Below, piece by piece: positions 16,296 through 25,127 of a DNA stretch of 64,000 bases. Position numbers and translations under genes: made by a program. Below the pieces are notes generated by a model. It was not told the origin of the DNA and ran no database searches. It saw nothing but the letters and a program-made list of their open reading frames with translations. The DNA lies in contig JAOTXU010000004.1 in the NCBI GenBank assembly GCA_029862165.1, positions 107,288 through 171,287 of the forward strand. The letters are read 5' to 3'. The stretch is from Gammaproteobacteria bacterium. Lineage in GTDB: Bacteria > Pseudomonadota > Gammaproteobacteria > Steroidobacterales > JABDKV01. How positions within the stretch are numbered: position 1 is the first letter of the stretch; the number at the start of each line of letters is the position of its first letter.

Positions 16296-19200
16296 TTAGT
16301 TCTTCTTCTGCCCGCGCTTTATCCACTTATCGATATCCTTGTCGCTGCGATCACGCGGCAACCCCGGATGGATGACCTCCGCTGTACATTTCTCGGCTGC
16401 TTTAACCAAATCCCTGTATGGCCCACCGTCGGGATTCTTGATGTACGCCTTGTCGTCAGCGTCATAAGCGAAGATGTCCGGGTTGATGTCGAGGCACTCA
16501 TCACAAGAGGTGCACTCGGCCGTTTCGATCCACGGCGCCATGTATTCATCACTGACTGCAGCTTTGGCCGCCGCGGCCGTGACCGGTGCTGCTGCGGTTG
16601 CTGTTTGGGCTTCCGCAGGCGCTTCGCCGGCTCGTGCAGACGCCGGCTCGGCTGCACTCTCAGCCAACGCACCTGCCAACACCGCAACGCCTGCACCATC
16701 TGCCAGGTCCATCAGTCCGGACGTAATCTTTTGCACGACTTCCTGCCGGATGCGCGACTCCAATCCATCGTCTGGAACGGTCGCTACGCGCTCATCGGCC
16801 AGTGCCTTCAACATGATCCAGAAATCACGCCGTTCCTCGGTCGCAGTCACCATCGGCTCGCCGACCAGCACCCGCGCCAGTTTTTCATTTGCATCCAGCG
16901 CCCAGACATACGGCACGTATTCTTCACGGTCGCCCGCATCCAGATCGATGTAATCGGCCAGCGGCAGCATGTTGTCGTGCCAGGCGTCGCGTGGAATCTT
17001 GCGAAAATGTTTACGAAAACGGGTTTCGGTAACCGCGAAATCGGCGAATGTTGTCGGTATCTCCATCGATTTCTGACGACCGCGCTCTTTGTATTGAATC
17101 GTCGCAATGGGCCAGTCCCGGCCCAACGATGGGTTACCATCCAGGTCGAAGCATTCCGCTGGCGTCTTCCCGCGTGTCGGATCGTAACGGAACAGCGGAT
17201 ATGCTCGCGATTCCACCGCCAGCTTGGCCTGATGATGACCCATATCGTCGCCGATACCGTGTTCTGGCTGACACGACGTGTAGAGATTAAATAATGCCGG
17301 ACCGCGAGCCATCAGACCCTGTACAAAGCCCTCGATCATGTGATTGGCGTGCGCGATCGTACTTTGCAGCACGTAGGTCGTGCGATGTGCCATCGCAATC
17401 AAACCGATTTCCTTGCGTATCTCCTGTTTGCCCTTGATGGCCTTGCCAAACTGCGCCATGTCGGAGATCTGCCCAAAGAAACCGGATGTACATGCCTGGC
17501 CACCGGTATTCGAGTAAACCTGCGTGTCGACAACCAGCACCTTGATTGGCATACCCGACATCATCGCGCGTGACAGATTCTGAAATCCGATGTCGTACAT
17601 TGCCCCGTCACCGCCAACTGCAACGACGGGCGGACACAGATGAAACTCGTCGTCGGTAAAATCTTTCCAGCCAAAGCGGCTGAACTCCTCATCGTGTTTG
17701 GCAGGTTCATACTTGCCGGCCAACTCCAGCTCGGCCGCGCGTATTGCCTTGAATCCCTCCGCCATCTTGGCCATATGACCCTCGAATACACCCATCGCCA
17801 TTGACACGGTGTCCTGGAAAAGATGATTCGCCCAGGGGAAGGGGTACGGGTTGAACGGATAGGTACTGCCCCAGACAGAAGTGCACCCGGTGGCATTGAT
17901 CATTCCCATGCGCGCACGACCCGCGCCGGTGAGGCCTTTTTTATAGCGCCAACGCAAGTCTTCAAGCTTTGCGATGAGACTAGTCGTGCGCTTGAGCCAA
18001 TCACGGTCGATGGGTTCGGCCTCATGGGCCTGCTCGACACGCTCGGCGATTGATGCGAGTGTCAGTTCGCCGTTGTCACTGGACAGCATCGCTGCAACTT
18101 CGTCCGAATCTCCGAGATCGATCTCTTTGACGAGATTTAGTTGCACGTGACGCTTTAGATTGTCGATCAGATCGTCCAGCTTCTTGACGTGCTCGACGAT
18201 ACGAGGCTGTATCAGCGACTCCACAGTGGCGACAAACAAATGCACCACCGTTTTTTCGGAACAACCCAGACAGGCACCATCGCCACTGGCAAGGGGCAAA
18301 TAGGCATCTTTGTTGAGCAGTATGGTCTCCAGTGCACCGATGCCCTCCTCCAGGTCGTCCACCCGGATAAACTTCTCCGGCGTATTTGGCAGATCCAGCC
18401 AGAAGTCCCAGTTCTTGCGTAGCGAAGCAATCGTGTCCTCGGTTTGAGTTATGGGACGCAGCGCGTCGTCTTTGCAAACCTCGATGCATTCCATGCAACC
18501 CTTGCACGTATAGGGATCGACGGTAATGCTCAGCAGCCCGCCGCTACCGGACTGTTTCTTTTCCGGTGTCGTGAAATAGGGCCGTGACAACGCAAACTGG
18601 AAATCGCCCAGCTCCTCGCGAAACGCTGCAAACTCACCGGCCAATTGTGCGCGGTTACCGTTTACCAACGAGTCGTCGTTTAAGGTCGTCTCGATTGCTT
18701 CGTCCAACATGCCCTGAACGGAATCGGTCTCGGCAGCACCCTGCAGCAATTTACGCAACGTGCCTTCCATCTTGCGCACCGCACCTGGCAGCAACTCTAC
18801 AGAAGAGCCGCTTTTGCGTACGCGCGCAACGACCGTGTCCAATACCTGGCCGATATCGTTGACCAGACCCGGAATCGCGGTATCCGGACAGACCGTGTAG
18901 CAGTCACCACAGGCCGTACAATTTTCTGGAATGAACTCAGGATGCTCGAAACGTATCGAAGTCATGTCGCGAAAATGCGATGAGACCGCCGGCATCAGGC
19001 TCATGCTCATAAACGGATCGGCCTCGACTTCATCACCCCTACCATGTGCATAGAGGCTGCCGGTCTGCGACCAGAAACGATGGATGTCACCACTGGCAGA
19101 TTCACTTTGTGGTTGGCGTTTGACCATCACGGGTACAGGCAGATGCTCGTTACCCTTCTGTTTGCTGTCGTCAAGCGGCATCTCCGTCACAGCACGGACT

Positions 19201-21281
19201 TCCTCGAAACCGCGTTGCACGACTCGCATATTGTCCTCAACCACGCGTGCGCCCTTGGAACCAAACTTGTGCTGTAGCTGGTCACGAATGGCAGTAAGCA
19301 AAGTGCCTTCGCTCAATCCCTTTTTTTCGAGTATCGGCGAAGTGGCAAAGAATGCGCCCTGGAAAGCAATACCCTGCATGCGCAACTGCAGTTCTGGATC
19401 GGTGGCTTCGTCACGCGCGATCCTGAACGCGTCCAGATAAAAAACACGGATGTCGTTCTCGACGATTGTCTTGCGATAAGCCAGCGGGATATTCCGCCAA
19501 AACTCATCCTGCGATTTGGCATCGCTTTGCATCACTAGCACGCCACCTTTACTGAGACCCATTACCGCGTTGGTGTGTTTGAACACATTTGGATCGGGCG
19601 CCAGCACGACATCGACATAATTGAACTCGCAATTTACGCGGATCGGTTCCGGCGCCGCGGCCAGGTAATAACTGGTCGGCTGACCTTTTTTCTCGGAGCC
19701 GTACTTGGGGTTTGCCTTGACGTGATAGCCGAGCAGGTCAAACAAGGTCATCGCCAGGTTCTTGCCCGTCGTGATCGCACCCCAGCCACCAACTGAATGC
19801 ATACGTACCGTGATGCTGCCATCAGGCATTAGATTGGGGTTTTCACTACCCTTAACGACCAAATCGGCTACTCGCGGATAAGCGTCGGTGACGGTCTGCT
19901 GATAGACCTTTTGTTTTGGCGTTAGTGCGGTGTTGCGTACGAAATCGATCGAAAGATAAAACTGCCGCTTATGTTCGCCGTCGGGCAGCATGTTCTCAAC
20001 AGCACCGACGATGCCCTCGGGCTGCAAGTCACGACTGCCTAGGCCAAACGAACCCGAATACAATGCTGGCAGATCTTTTAGCGATTTGTAGACGGCCAGA
20101 TCGGCGTATGGCTGCACGTTTTTGTCTCGTCCATTCTCCATGCACTTGGAAAGCGTTGCACGCACTTCACGCATCAATGGCAGGTCTGCGGCCAGCGGTT
20201 GATCAACACGCTCAAGCACCGCCACGCCTTTTTTGGCCTTAACTATCTCGCCCAACAGGTCGGCCGGGAAGGGCCGGAACATTGTGAGATTAACCACCCC
20301 CACCTTGATACGGCGCTTGGCTCGCAAGTAATCGGCGACGGCTTCGGCGGTGGGGATCAGGCTGCCCTGGCCGAGGATGAGGTAATCGGCGTCATCGGTC
20401 CTGTAGGTTTCTATTCTGGCGTAGTTGCGACCGGTCAACTCGCCAAACTCGGCAAAAGCCCGCTCGGTAAGCTCTGTCACGTGGTCAAAGAAAAACGGCC
20501 GTTGCGCGGCCACGCTTTGCATGTAGGAATCCTGGTTTTGTACGACACCTGACATCAGCGGTTCGTCTACATTCCATAATTCGGGAATCCGACGGCGCTT
20601 GTCGCCATAGATAATCCGCTGTGCAGGGGTGGGTGTGTCGATAATGTCTGCCGGTCGACCCAGATATTCCGCAATCAACTCACGCTCCGGGATCATCAGT
20701 GATTCGATCAGGTGCGTCGTCAGAAAACCGTCTTGCGCCACGATGCCCGGTGTGAGTGCCAACTCGGCGATACGGTGGGACATGATATTCAGGTCCGCGA
20801 CCTGTTGTGCATTCTTGGCGAATACCTGGAAGAAACCCGTATCGTCCACACAATGATAATCGTCATGACCGGCGTGCACATTGAGCGTGGCCTTGGTCAT
20901 CGCACGACAACCAATGTTGAGCACATAAGTCAGCCGCTTGCCGACCGCTGCGTAAAGCGACTCGTGCATATAGGCAATACCCTGACCGGAGGAGAAGTTC
21001 GCGGCTCGCAGACCCGTCATCGACAAACCGGCAGTCACTGCCGCCGCAGAGTGCTCACCTTCCGGTTCTATGAAAATGAGTGGGCGCCCGGATACATTGA
21101 TATGACCCGCGGCTGCAGCCTCCGCCCAATACTCGCCCATCTGTGTGGATGGCGTAATCGGATAAGCGCCGGCAGCGTCGGTGGATTCGCGCTCGCACAT
21201 GATGGCGGCGGTGTTGCCATCCATAGCAGCACGACTACCGGGGTACTTATTACTCGTCTGCTTTCTAGGCATTTTTTGCAA
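16296..21281 (-). CDS. nifJ: Single-chain pyruvate:ferredoxin oxidoreductase, extended form with C-terminal ferredoxin domain
   Basis: The enzyme interconverts pyruvate plus CoA and acetyl-CoA plus CO2 with ferredoxin. Order of parts in 1661 residues: pyrimidine domain with Y-P-I-T-P-S-T at 40-46; transketolase-C-like domain about 275-450; gamma domain with G-G-W-G-A-I-T-T-G-K about 498-507; [4Fe-4S] Cys788/791/794/798; a helical insert of about 110 residues; [4Fe-4S] Cys926/929/932/936; C-L-G-C at 1004-1007; TPP site G-D-G 1224-1226 with N-T-G-G-Q 1258-1262. An Ala/Glu-rich linker about 1530-1588 leads to a ferredoxin-like domain with Cys1590/1593/1596 and Cys1632. Usual NifJ length is about 1170-1200. 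Start TTG 21281; ATG 21272 is equally possible. The gene lies 14 nt after rnfB and 15 nt before rnfC. Substrate is inferred and another 2-oxoacid is possible. Confidence 0.88.
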   Translation of the reverse strand: MQKMPRKQTSNKYPGSRAAMDGNTAAIMCERESTDAAGAYPITPSTQMGEYWAEAAAAGHINVSGRPLIFIEPEGEHSAAAVTAGLSMTGLRAANFSSGQGIAYMHESLYAAVGKRLTYVLNIGCRAMTKATLNVHAGHDDYHCVDDTGFFQVFAKNAQQVADLNIMSHRIAELALTPGIVAQDGFLTTHLIESLMIPERELIAEYLGRPADIIDTPTPAQRIIYGDKRRRIPELWNVDEPLMSGVVQNQDSYMQSVAAQRPFFFDHVTELTERAFAEFGELTGRNYARIETYRTDDADYLILGQGSLIPTAEAVADYLRAKRRIKVGVVNLTMFRPFPADLLGEIVKAKKGVAVLERVDQPLAADLPLMREVRATLSKCMENGRDKNVQPYADLAVYKSLKDLPALYSGSFGLGSRDLQPEGIVGAVENMLPDGEHKRQFYLSIDFVRNTALTPKQKVYQQTVTDAYPRVADLVVKGSENPNLMPDGSITVRMHSVGGWGAITTGKNLAMTLFDLLGYHVKANPKYGSEKKGQPTSYYLAAAPEPIRVNCEFNYVDVVLAPDPNVFKHTNAVMGLSKGGVLVMQSDAKSQDEFWRNIPLAYRKTIVENDIRVFYLDAFRIARDEATDPELQLRMQGIAFQGAFFATSPILEKKGLSEGTLLTAIRDQLQHKFGSKGARVVEDNMRVVQRGFEEVRAVTEMPLDDSKQKGNEHLPVPVMVKRQPQSESASGDIHRFWSQTGSLYAHGRGDEVEADPFMSMSLMPAVSSHFRDMTSIRFEHPEFIPENCTACGDCYTVCPDTAIPGLVNDIGQVLDTVVARVRKSGSSVELLPGAVRKMEGTLRKLLQGAAETDSVQGMLDEAIETTLNDDSLVNGNRAQLAGEFAAFREELGDFQFALSRPYFTTPEKKQSGSGGLLSITVDPYTCKGCMECIEVCKDDALRPITQTEDTIASLRKNWDFWLDLPNTPEKFIRVDDLEEGIGALETILLNKDAYLPLASGDGACLGCSEKTVVHLFVATVESLIQPRIVEHVKKLDDLIDNLKRHVQLNLVKEIDLGDSDEVAAMLSSDNGELTLASIAERVEQAHEAEPIDRDWLKRTTSLIAKLEDLRWRYKKGLTGAGRARMGMINATGCTSVWGSTYPFNPYPFPWANHLFQDTVSMAMGVFEGHMAKMAEGFKAIRAAELELAGKYEPAKHDEEFSRFGWKDFTDDEFHLCPPVVAVGGDGAMYDIGFQNLSRAMMSGMPIKVLVVDTQVYSNTGGQACTSGFFGQISDMAQFGKAIKGKQEIRKEIGLIAMAHRTTYVLQSTIAHANHMIEGFVQGLMARGPALFNLYTSCQPEHGIGDDMGHHQAKLAVESRAYPLFRYDPTRGKTPAECFDLDGNPSLGRDWPIATIQYKERGRQKSMEIPTTFADFAVTETRFRKHFRKIPRDAWHDNMLPLADYIDLDAGDREEYVPYVWALDANEKLARVLVGEPMVTATEERRDFWIMLKALADERVATVPDDGLESRIRQEVVQKITSGLMDLADGAGVAVLAGALAESAAEPASARAGEAPAEAQTATAAAPVTAAAAKAAVSDEYMAPWIETAECTSCDECLDINPDIFAYDADDKAYIKNPDGGPYRDLVKAAEKCTAEVIHPGLPRDRSDKDIDKWIKRGQKKN

Positions 21282-21295
21282 CTCTGTGATGAATC

Positions 21296-22225
21296 TCAGG
21301 TAGGCGCCACATGACGGACGCTCGTTCGGAAAACTTTACGGGCGGCGGGCCCCTTTTGCGGCCCCTGATCTTTGTCGAACCAAACAATTGCACCGGTCGG
21401 ACAACGATCGATGGCATGACGCTGGTCATGCGAGCGTGTGTAATCGACCACGGCCAGGTTGTCCTGCATGTTAATCAAACCACCGGTCGCATCCTTCGCG
21501 CACTTGGCACATGCCGTACATGCGACTTCGCAATCGGCAAGGATCGGATCGCCAAATTCCAGGTTCTTGCACGCCACCCACAGTCGGTGACTGACCGGGT
21601 GCAGTGTGAACAAATCCTTTGGGCAGGCATCAACACAATCTCCGCAGGCGGTGCACAGATCCTCGATGACCACCGGCAACTTATCCTGCGACATGATGAT
21701 CGCGTCGACGTCGCATACAGCCTCGCAGTCGCCGTAACCCAGACAACCCCAGAAACAGCCCTTCCCGCCACCGGCAACCAACGCCGCCCCGCGACAGGAG
21801 TCCAGTCCTTCGTAAAAAGCGTGCATGCGGGCCACATTGGCACCACCGGCACAGGCAAGCCGTGCGACCACTTTCTCTACATTGCCGACGTCTACACTGA
21901 GTATGTCCGCGATGGCTTGTTTCTCTTCCTCGGTGCCTACCGTGCACTTTCCCGGGGGCACCTCCGCGGCGGCGAGCGCTTCGGCAAATGCCCGGCAGCC
22001 CGGATAACCGCAGGCTCCGCAATCAGTGTGCGGTAACAGCTCGTAGACGGGTTCGATCCGTGGATCTTCGTCAACCCGCAACCGGCTCTGAGCGACAACC
22101 AACGCGGTCGCTATCAGGAAGGTCAATCCACCCAGCGTGACCACGGCTACGAGCATAGGTCTGTCCCCGATTCTCGAGATGCACCACCGCGTGAATACGG
22201 CGATCTGATACTCAAAATTTAGCAT
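21296..22225 (-). CDS. rnfB: Rnf complex subunit B, long multi-cluster type
   Basis: RnfB receives electrons from ferredoxin. After an N-terminal membrane helix it has the RnfB-specific cluster H-T-D-C-G-A-C-G-Y-P-G-C with a distal G-K-C, then C-F-W-G-C-L-G-Y-G-D-C-x3-C and C-T-A-C-G-D-C-V-D-A-C-P. A C-terminal extension has C-E-V-A-C-T-A-C-A-K-C and R-C-P-T-G-A-I, an additional ferredoxin unit seen in clostridial-type RnfB. Length is 309 residues, against about 190 for enterobacterial RsxB. Start 22225 has GGGGGAG at 9 nt. An internal ATG at 22156 would give 286 residues starting at the membrane helix. First gene of the rnf-PFOR unit. Confidence 0.93.
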   Translation of the reverse strand: MLNFEYQIAVFTRWCISRIGDRPMLVAVVTLGGLTFLIATALVVAQSRLRVDEDPRIEPVYELLPHTDCGACGYPGCRAFAEALAAAEVPPGKCTVGTEEEKQAIADILSVDVGNVEKVVARLACAGGANVARMHAFYEGLDSCRGAALVAGGGKGCFWGCLGYGDCEAVCDVDAIIMSQDKLPVVIEDLCTACGDCVDACPKDLFTLHPVSHRLWVACKNLEFGDPILADCEVACTACAKCAKDATGGLINMQDNLAVVDYTRSHDQRHAIDRCPTGAIVWFDKDQGPQKGPAARKVFRTSVRHVAPT

Positions 22226-22254
22226 CCGGACACGCTCCCCCTAATCGTGGAATA

Positions 22255-22272
22255 CCCCTATGATTTTAGGGG
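22255..22272 (-). promoter_or_regulatory. Palindrome upstream of the rnfB operon, possible operator
   Basis: CCCCTA-TGATTT-TAGGGG, 6-bp arms and 6-nt spacer, 30 nt before the rnfB start codon at 22225. A/T-rich flanks (AATA left, CATAAATA right) extend the region. The size and place fit a dimeric repressor or activator site. I cannot match it to a known consensus and it is not an FNR box (TTGAT-N4-ATCAA). It could alternatively be a leader hairpin. Confidence 0.4.
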
Positions 22273-22650
22273 CATAAATACAATTGAATGAGCGTGTCAG
22301 TCCGGCGCAGCACGCACCAGAACTTCACCGAACCCGAGAGGGTCGAATCGAATTGCGCGATTCACCCGAAGGGTACGCGCGAGCAATCCACTATTTCGAA
22401 CCCCAGGGGGCTCTCGATACTCGAGGTCGACGCCAATCTGCGCGAATAATGCTTTTAGACAAGCCCTCTGAATCGTCAAACGCACTGCTTTTCGGCCCTA
22501 AGAGCAAGTCGCCTGATTGCTGTGGCAGCCAGTGAACCCCATCTGGAAATGAGTGGGCGAGTGAAAAAAGGGGTGTGACGGCCGGTTGCTATGTATACTT
22601 TGCGGTTGGATTGACAGCGCACCAGCGAAATTATTGAAGAGGAACAGGCT
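22273..22650. other. Non-coding divergent spacer
   Basis: No supported gene. Short open frames on both strands have no ribosome site and no recognisable product. The interval must hold promoters for the leftward rnfB operon and the rightward TerB-like gene. No clear -35/-10 pair was assigned. Confidence 0.5.
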
Positions 22651-23088
22651 ATGGGCATGACAGATTTCAACACCTTACGCAGCGTTTTTGCTAAGGGTGC
22701 GCCGACTGATATCGAACAGAAGCAGTTATTGACGGAAGTCGCGCTCGTCACTCTGGCTCGGGCGACGAGTGCGGATGCGAACATTCATCCGGTCGAAATT
22801 GAGACAGTCCAAAAGTCGCTGAAAGAAATAACAGGGGAGGAGTTCAGCGGGGCGGATATTCGGCTCGCGGCAAGCTCGGCATTGTTTGAAACGGCACCGC
22901 TGGGGAAGTATCTCAATCGCGCAGCCAGAAGGCTGGACTCCGATGACCGTGTACTGATTGCCCAGGCTCTGGAAAAGGTTATTCGCAGCGACGTGCGGAT
23001 TAGCCCATTCGAGTCGGAGTTCTTTGACATGGTGACAAACGCCCTGCGATTGTCGCCTTCACAACTTGTGGGCCTGAAACCAGTCTAA
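22651..23088 (+). CDS. TerB-like (tellurite-resistance TerB family) protein
   Basis: A 145-residue all-helical protein with L-L-T-E-V-A-L-V-T-L-A-R-A-T-S-A-D-A-N-I-H-P-V-E-I and a second R-S-D-V-R-I-S-P-F-E-S-E-F-F-D segment. These are the acidic, metal-binding helices typical of TerB/DjlA-N domains. The cellular role of stand-alone TerB proteins is unclear (stress or membrane-associated). GAGG upstream of the ATG supports the start. It is monocistronic between two convergent or divergent ferredoxin-metabolism operons. Confidence 0.75.
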   Translation: MGMTDFNTLRSVFAKGAPTDIEQKQLLTEVALVTLARATSADANIHPVEIETVQKSLKEITGEEFSGADIRLAASSALFETAPLGKYLNRAARRLDSDDRVLIAQALEKVIRSDVRISPFESEFFDMVTNALRLSPSQLVGLKPV

Positions 23089-23194
23089 TACTGGACAACT
23101 CCGGGTATCCCAAGAGTCGGGTCCTGTTGTAATCAGGCACCGCGGCGTTTCTGAGTCGGCACCCGTCGTTGCTCGCTGGTCAGGCCGCGATTGC

Positions 23195-24571
23195 CTAGCG
23201 GTCCATCAAGGTATAAAGCGCGCGTTCGATCCGGGCGCGGAGCTCGTCTTCTGATGGCGTATCAGTGTCTGGTGCCTTTGCAACTTGGCTGATCGGTACG
23301 AATCCAGGTTTTAGTAACCGTGGATCGAGATGACCGAGCGCCAAGGTAGCCGCCGCCTTTGCTGAGGCGACCGTGTCACTAAGGATAGCTGAGCCACAGG
23401 CGCCCCCCACTGCATAGATCCCCGCCCGGCTCGTTGCACAGGGCTGATCGGATATGGGTGTGGCAACGAATCCGGCTTCGTCAAGCTTCAATTCGACGGT
23501 CTTTGCAAGCTCATCAAGTCCTTTTGCAGGACAGATTTCACAACTCAGTACTACCATGTCGTAGTCATTTTTTGGCATATGGTGGCTTGCGAAATCCGCA
23601 TAGGAAACGGTGATTTTGTTATCCGGTCCGGCAACAACACTTTGCAACAGGCCCTGGTTGACCGTAACGCCTGCCGGTAATGCCTGCACAAAATCACTCT
23701 GCGTTTTTTCGTCCTGCTGGTCGGTAATCAACAACGCAATTTTGTCGATGTCCTGCTCGACGAGCTGGTGGATCTGACTAATCGCGGTGTAGGCCGAAAA
23801 CGGCGTCAGTTCATCAACTATCAACAAAATACTCTCCGGGTATTCTTCGTTGGAGGGTTTTGCCACATAGCCCCCCGTCGGTCCCGGTTCGGTTAGCAGA
23901 TATTGCAGTTCCACTGCGGTAACGATGTCGGGATGCACACCATAACCATATTCATTCAATCTGTTCGTGTCTGCGATTGCGAAGCCCACCGAAAGTATCA
24001 CGGCGCCAACTTGTCTTTCGTGTAGTTGATCCAGCGGCAGATCGAAGTGAATCGCGTCATCGTCACAGACTTCAATACAACGATTGCATGGCAGGTAATT
24101 GGGTGGTTTGTTTAGACAACTGTCGATGTCGATGACGTATTCCTGCGGCAGGGTCTGCGGCAATGGCGTGAATATCGCCTTTCTATAGGTCAGACCTGCA
24201 TCGTACTCGTTGGAGCTGACCGACGGGCACACCGGACGGCAACGTTTACAACGCGTACAGGCATCGGTGACGAAACGTGCGCGTTGGCGGACTGAAATAT
24301 CGAAGTTACCGGGGCGACCCTGGATACGTTCGAGCGTAGCCATCGTCATGAATTCAATGTGCTCCGATTCGGCCAGCGTACTCAGCTTTGGAATTGCAGA
24401 ACCGGCGACACCGGCACCGATTGATGACTCATCTGTCATTGCGGCGGCCAGTCTGCCACCGACGATAGCGGCATTATCGACGACTATGGTCCGCGCCCCG
24501 GCTTGAGCACACTCCATCGCCGCGGTTAACCCGGCGATGCCGCTACCAACTACCAATATAGAGTCAGTCAT
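23195..24571 (-). CDS. HdrA-like FAD and iron-sulfur protein
   Basis: 458 residues: N-terminal FAD-binding V-V-G-S-G-I-A-G-L with an I-V-G-G-R-L lid, then two [4Fe-4S] motifs (Cys105/108/111/115 before Pro, and Cys152 with 162/165/169). A second Rossmann-like part follows, and the late G-I-Y-A-V-G-G-A-C and D-T-V-A-S-A-K-A-A-A segment is typical of the HdrA/thioredoxin-reductase-like fold. HdrA proteins bifurcate or conduct electrons via FAD. No HdrB, HdrC or MvhD gene is adjacent. ATG 24571 overlaps the end of the gamma-subunit gene by 8 nt, so it is co-translated with the oxidoreductase and probably passes its electrons on. Confidence 0.8.
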   Translation of the reverse strand: MTDSILVVGSGIAGLTAAMECAQAGARTIVVDNAAIVGGRLAAAMTDESSIGAGVAGSAIPKLSTLAESEHIEFMTMATLERIQGRPGNFDISVRQRARFVTDACTRCKRCRPVCPSVSSNEYDAGLTYRKAIFTPLPQTLPQEYVIDIDSCLNKPPNYLPCNRCIEVCDDDAIHFDLPLDQLHERQVGAVILSVGFAIADTNRLNEYGYGVHPDIVTAVELQYLLTEPGPTGGYVAKPSNEEYPESILLIVDELTPFSAYTAISQIHQLVEQDIDKIALLITDQQDEKTQSDFVQALPAGVTVNQGLLQSVVAGPDNKITVSYADFASHHMPKNDYDMVVLSCEICPAKGLDELAKTVELKLDEAGFVATPISDQPCATSRAGIYAVGGACGSAILSDTVASAKAAATLALGHLDPRLLKPGFVPISQVAKAPDTDTPSEDELRARIERALYTLMDR

Positions 24572-25121
24572 TCGGAGTGTCGCGGTCGGCCAGCTCAAAA
24601 CCGGCATCCAGCGCGCGCATATCGAGATCCAGGTGCCGTTTGTTAACGGTCGCGCGAATGGCATCTTGCATGGCCTCGCGGCTGACGACCCCGGTGGCGC
24701 CAACCAGGTACCCAAGCAGTACGATGTTAGTCGCCAGTCTGCTCCCCAGTTCTTTTGCAATTTCGGTCGCAGGCAAACGGACGGCGTCCGCATCTTCGGC
24801 GCTCGGGTTGACCAGGTCGGCTTCGACAATCAATACGCCGCCGGGCTTGAGATCGGGACGAAATTTCTCGTAAGCCTCCGGAAAAAGCACTGCCAGTATG
24901 TCCGGGTGCGTGACAAAGGGATAGGCGATCGCTTTCTCGCCAATGATGACGTCGGCCCGTGAAGCACCGCCCCGCGCCTCCGGTCCGTGAGTTTGTGTGA
25001 ATACGGCATTTTTTCCGTCGTAGATTGCAGCGGCCTTGCCCAGCAAAGTTCCGGCAAGCGCGATGCCCTGCCCACCGACACCGCCGAGGCGAATCTCTGT
25101 GTTTTCCTTTGCGACAGTCAT
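24564..25121 (-). CDS. korC: 2-oxoacid:ferredoxin oxidoreductase gamma subunit
   Basis: A 185-residue protein with R-L-G-G-V-G-G-Q-G-I-A-L-A-G-T-L-L-G-K-A, the standard opening of the gamma (CoA-handling) subunit, then T-H-G-P-E-A-R-G-G-A-S-R-A-D-V. It matches OorC/KorC. The start follows the beta-subunit stop by 6 nt, and the end overlaps the HdrA-like gene. It forms a complex with the neighbouring alpha, beta and delta subunits in the cytosol. Confidence 0.92.
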   Translation of the reverse strand: MTVAKENTEIRLGGVGGQGIALAGTLLGKAAAIYDGKNAVFTQTHGPEARGGASRADVIIGEKAIAYPFVTHPDILAVLFPEAYEKFRPDLKPGGVLIVEADLVNPSAEDADAVRLPATEIAKELGSRLATNIVLLGYLVGATGVVSREAMQDAIRATVNKRHLDLDMRALDAGFELADRDTPND

Positions 25122-25127
25122 TCGCTT

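Noticed and set aside
16038-17294. A 418-codon open frame on the + strand
   Set aside because: It lies antisense to rnfC and PFOR, which are unmistakable, and its translation has no domain-like features.
12022-22225. Interpreting rnf as a nitrogen-fixation locus
   Set aside because: No nif structural or regulatory genes are present. The PFOR is called nifJ only as a family name.
22284-22535. 83-codon open frame between rnfB and the TerB-like gene
   Set aside because: Opposed by an overlapping frame on the other strand, no ribosome site, no recognisable product.
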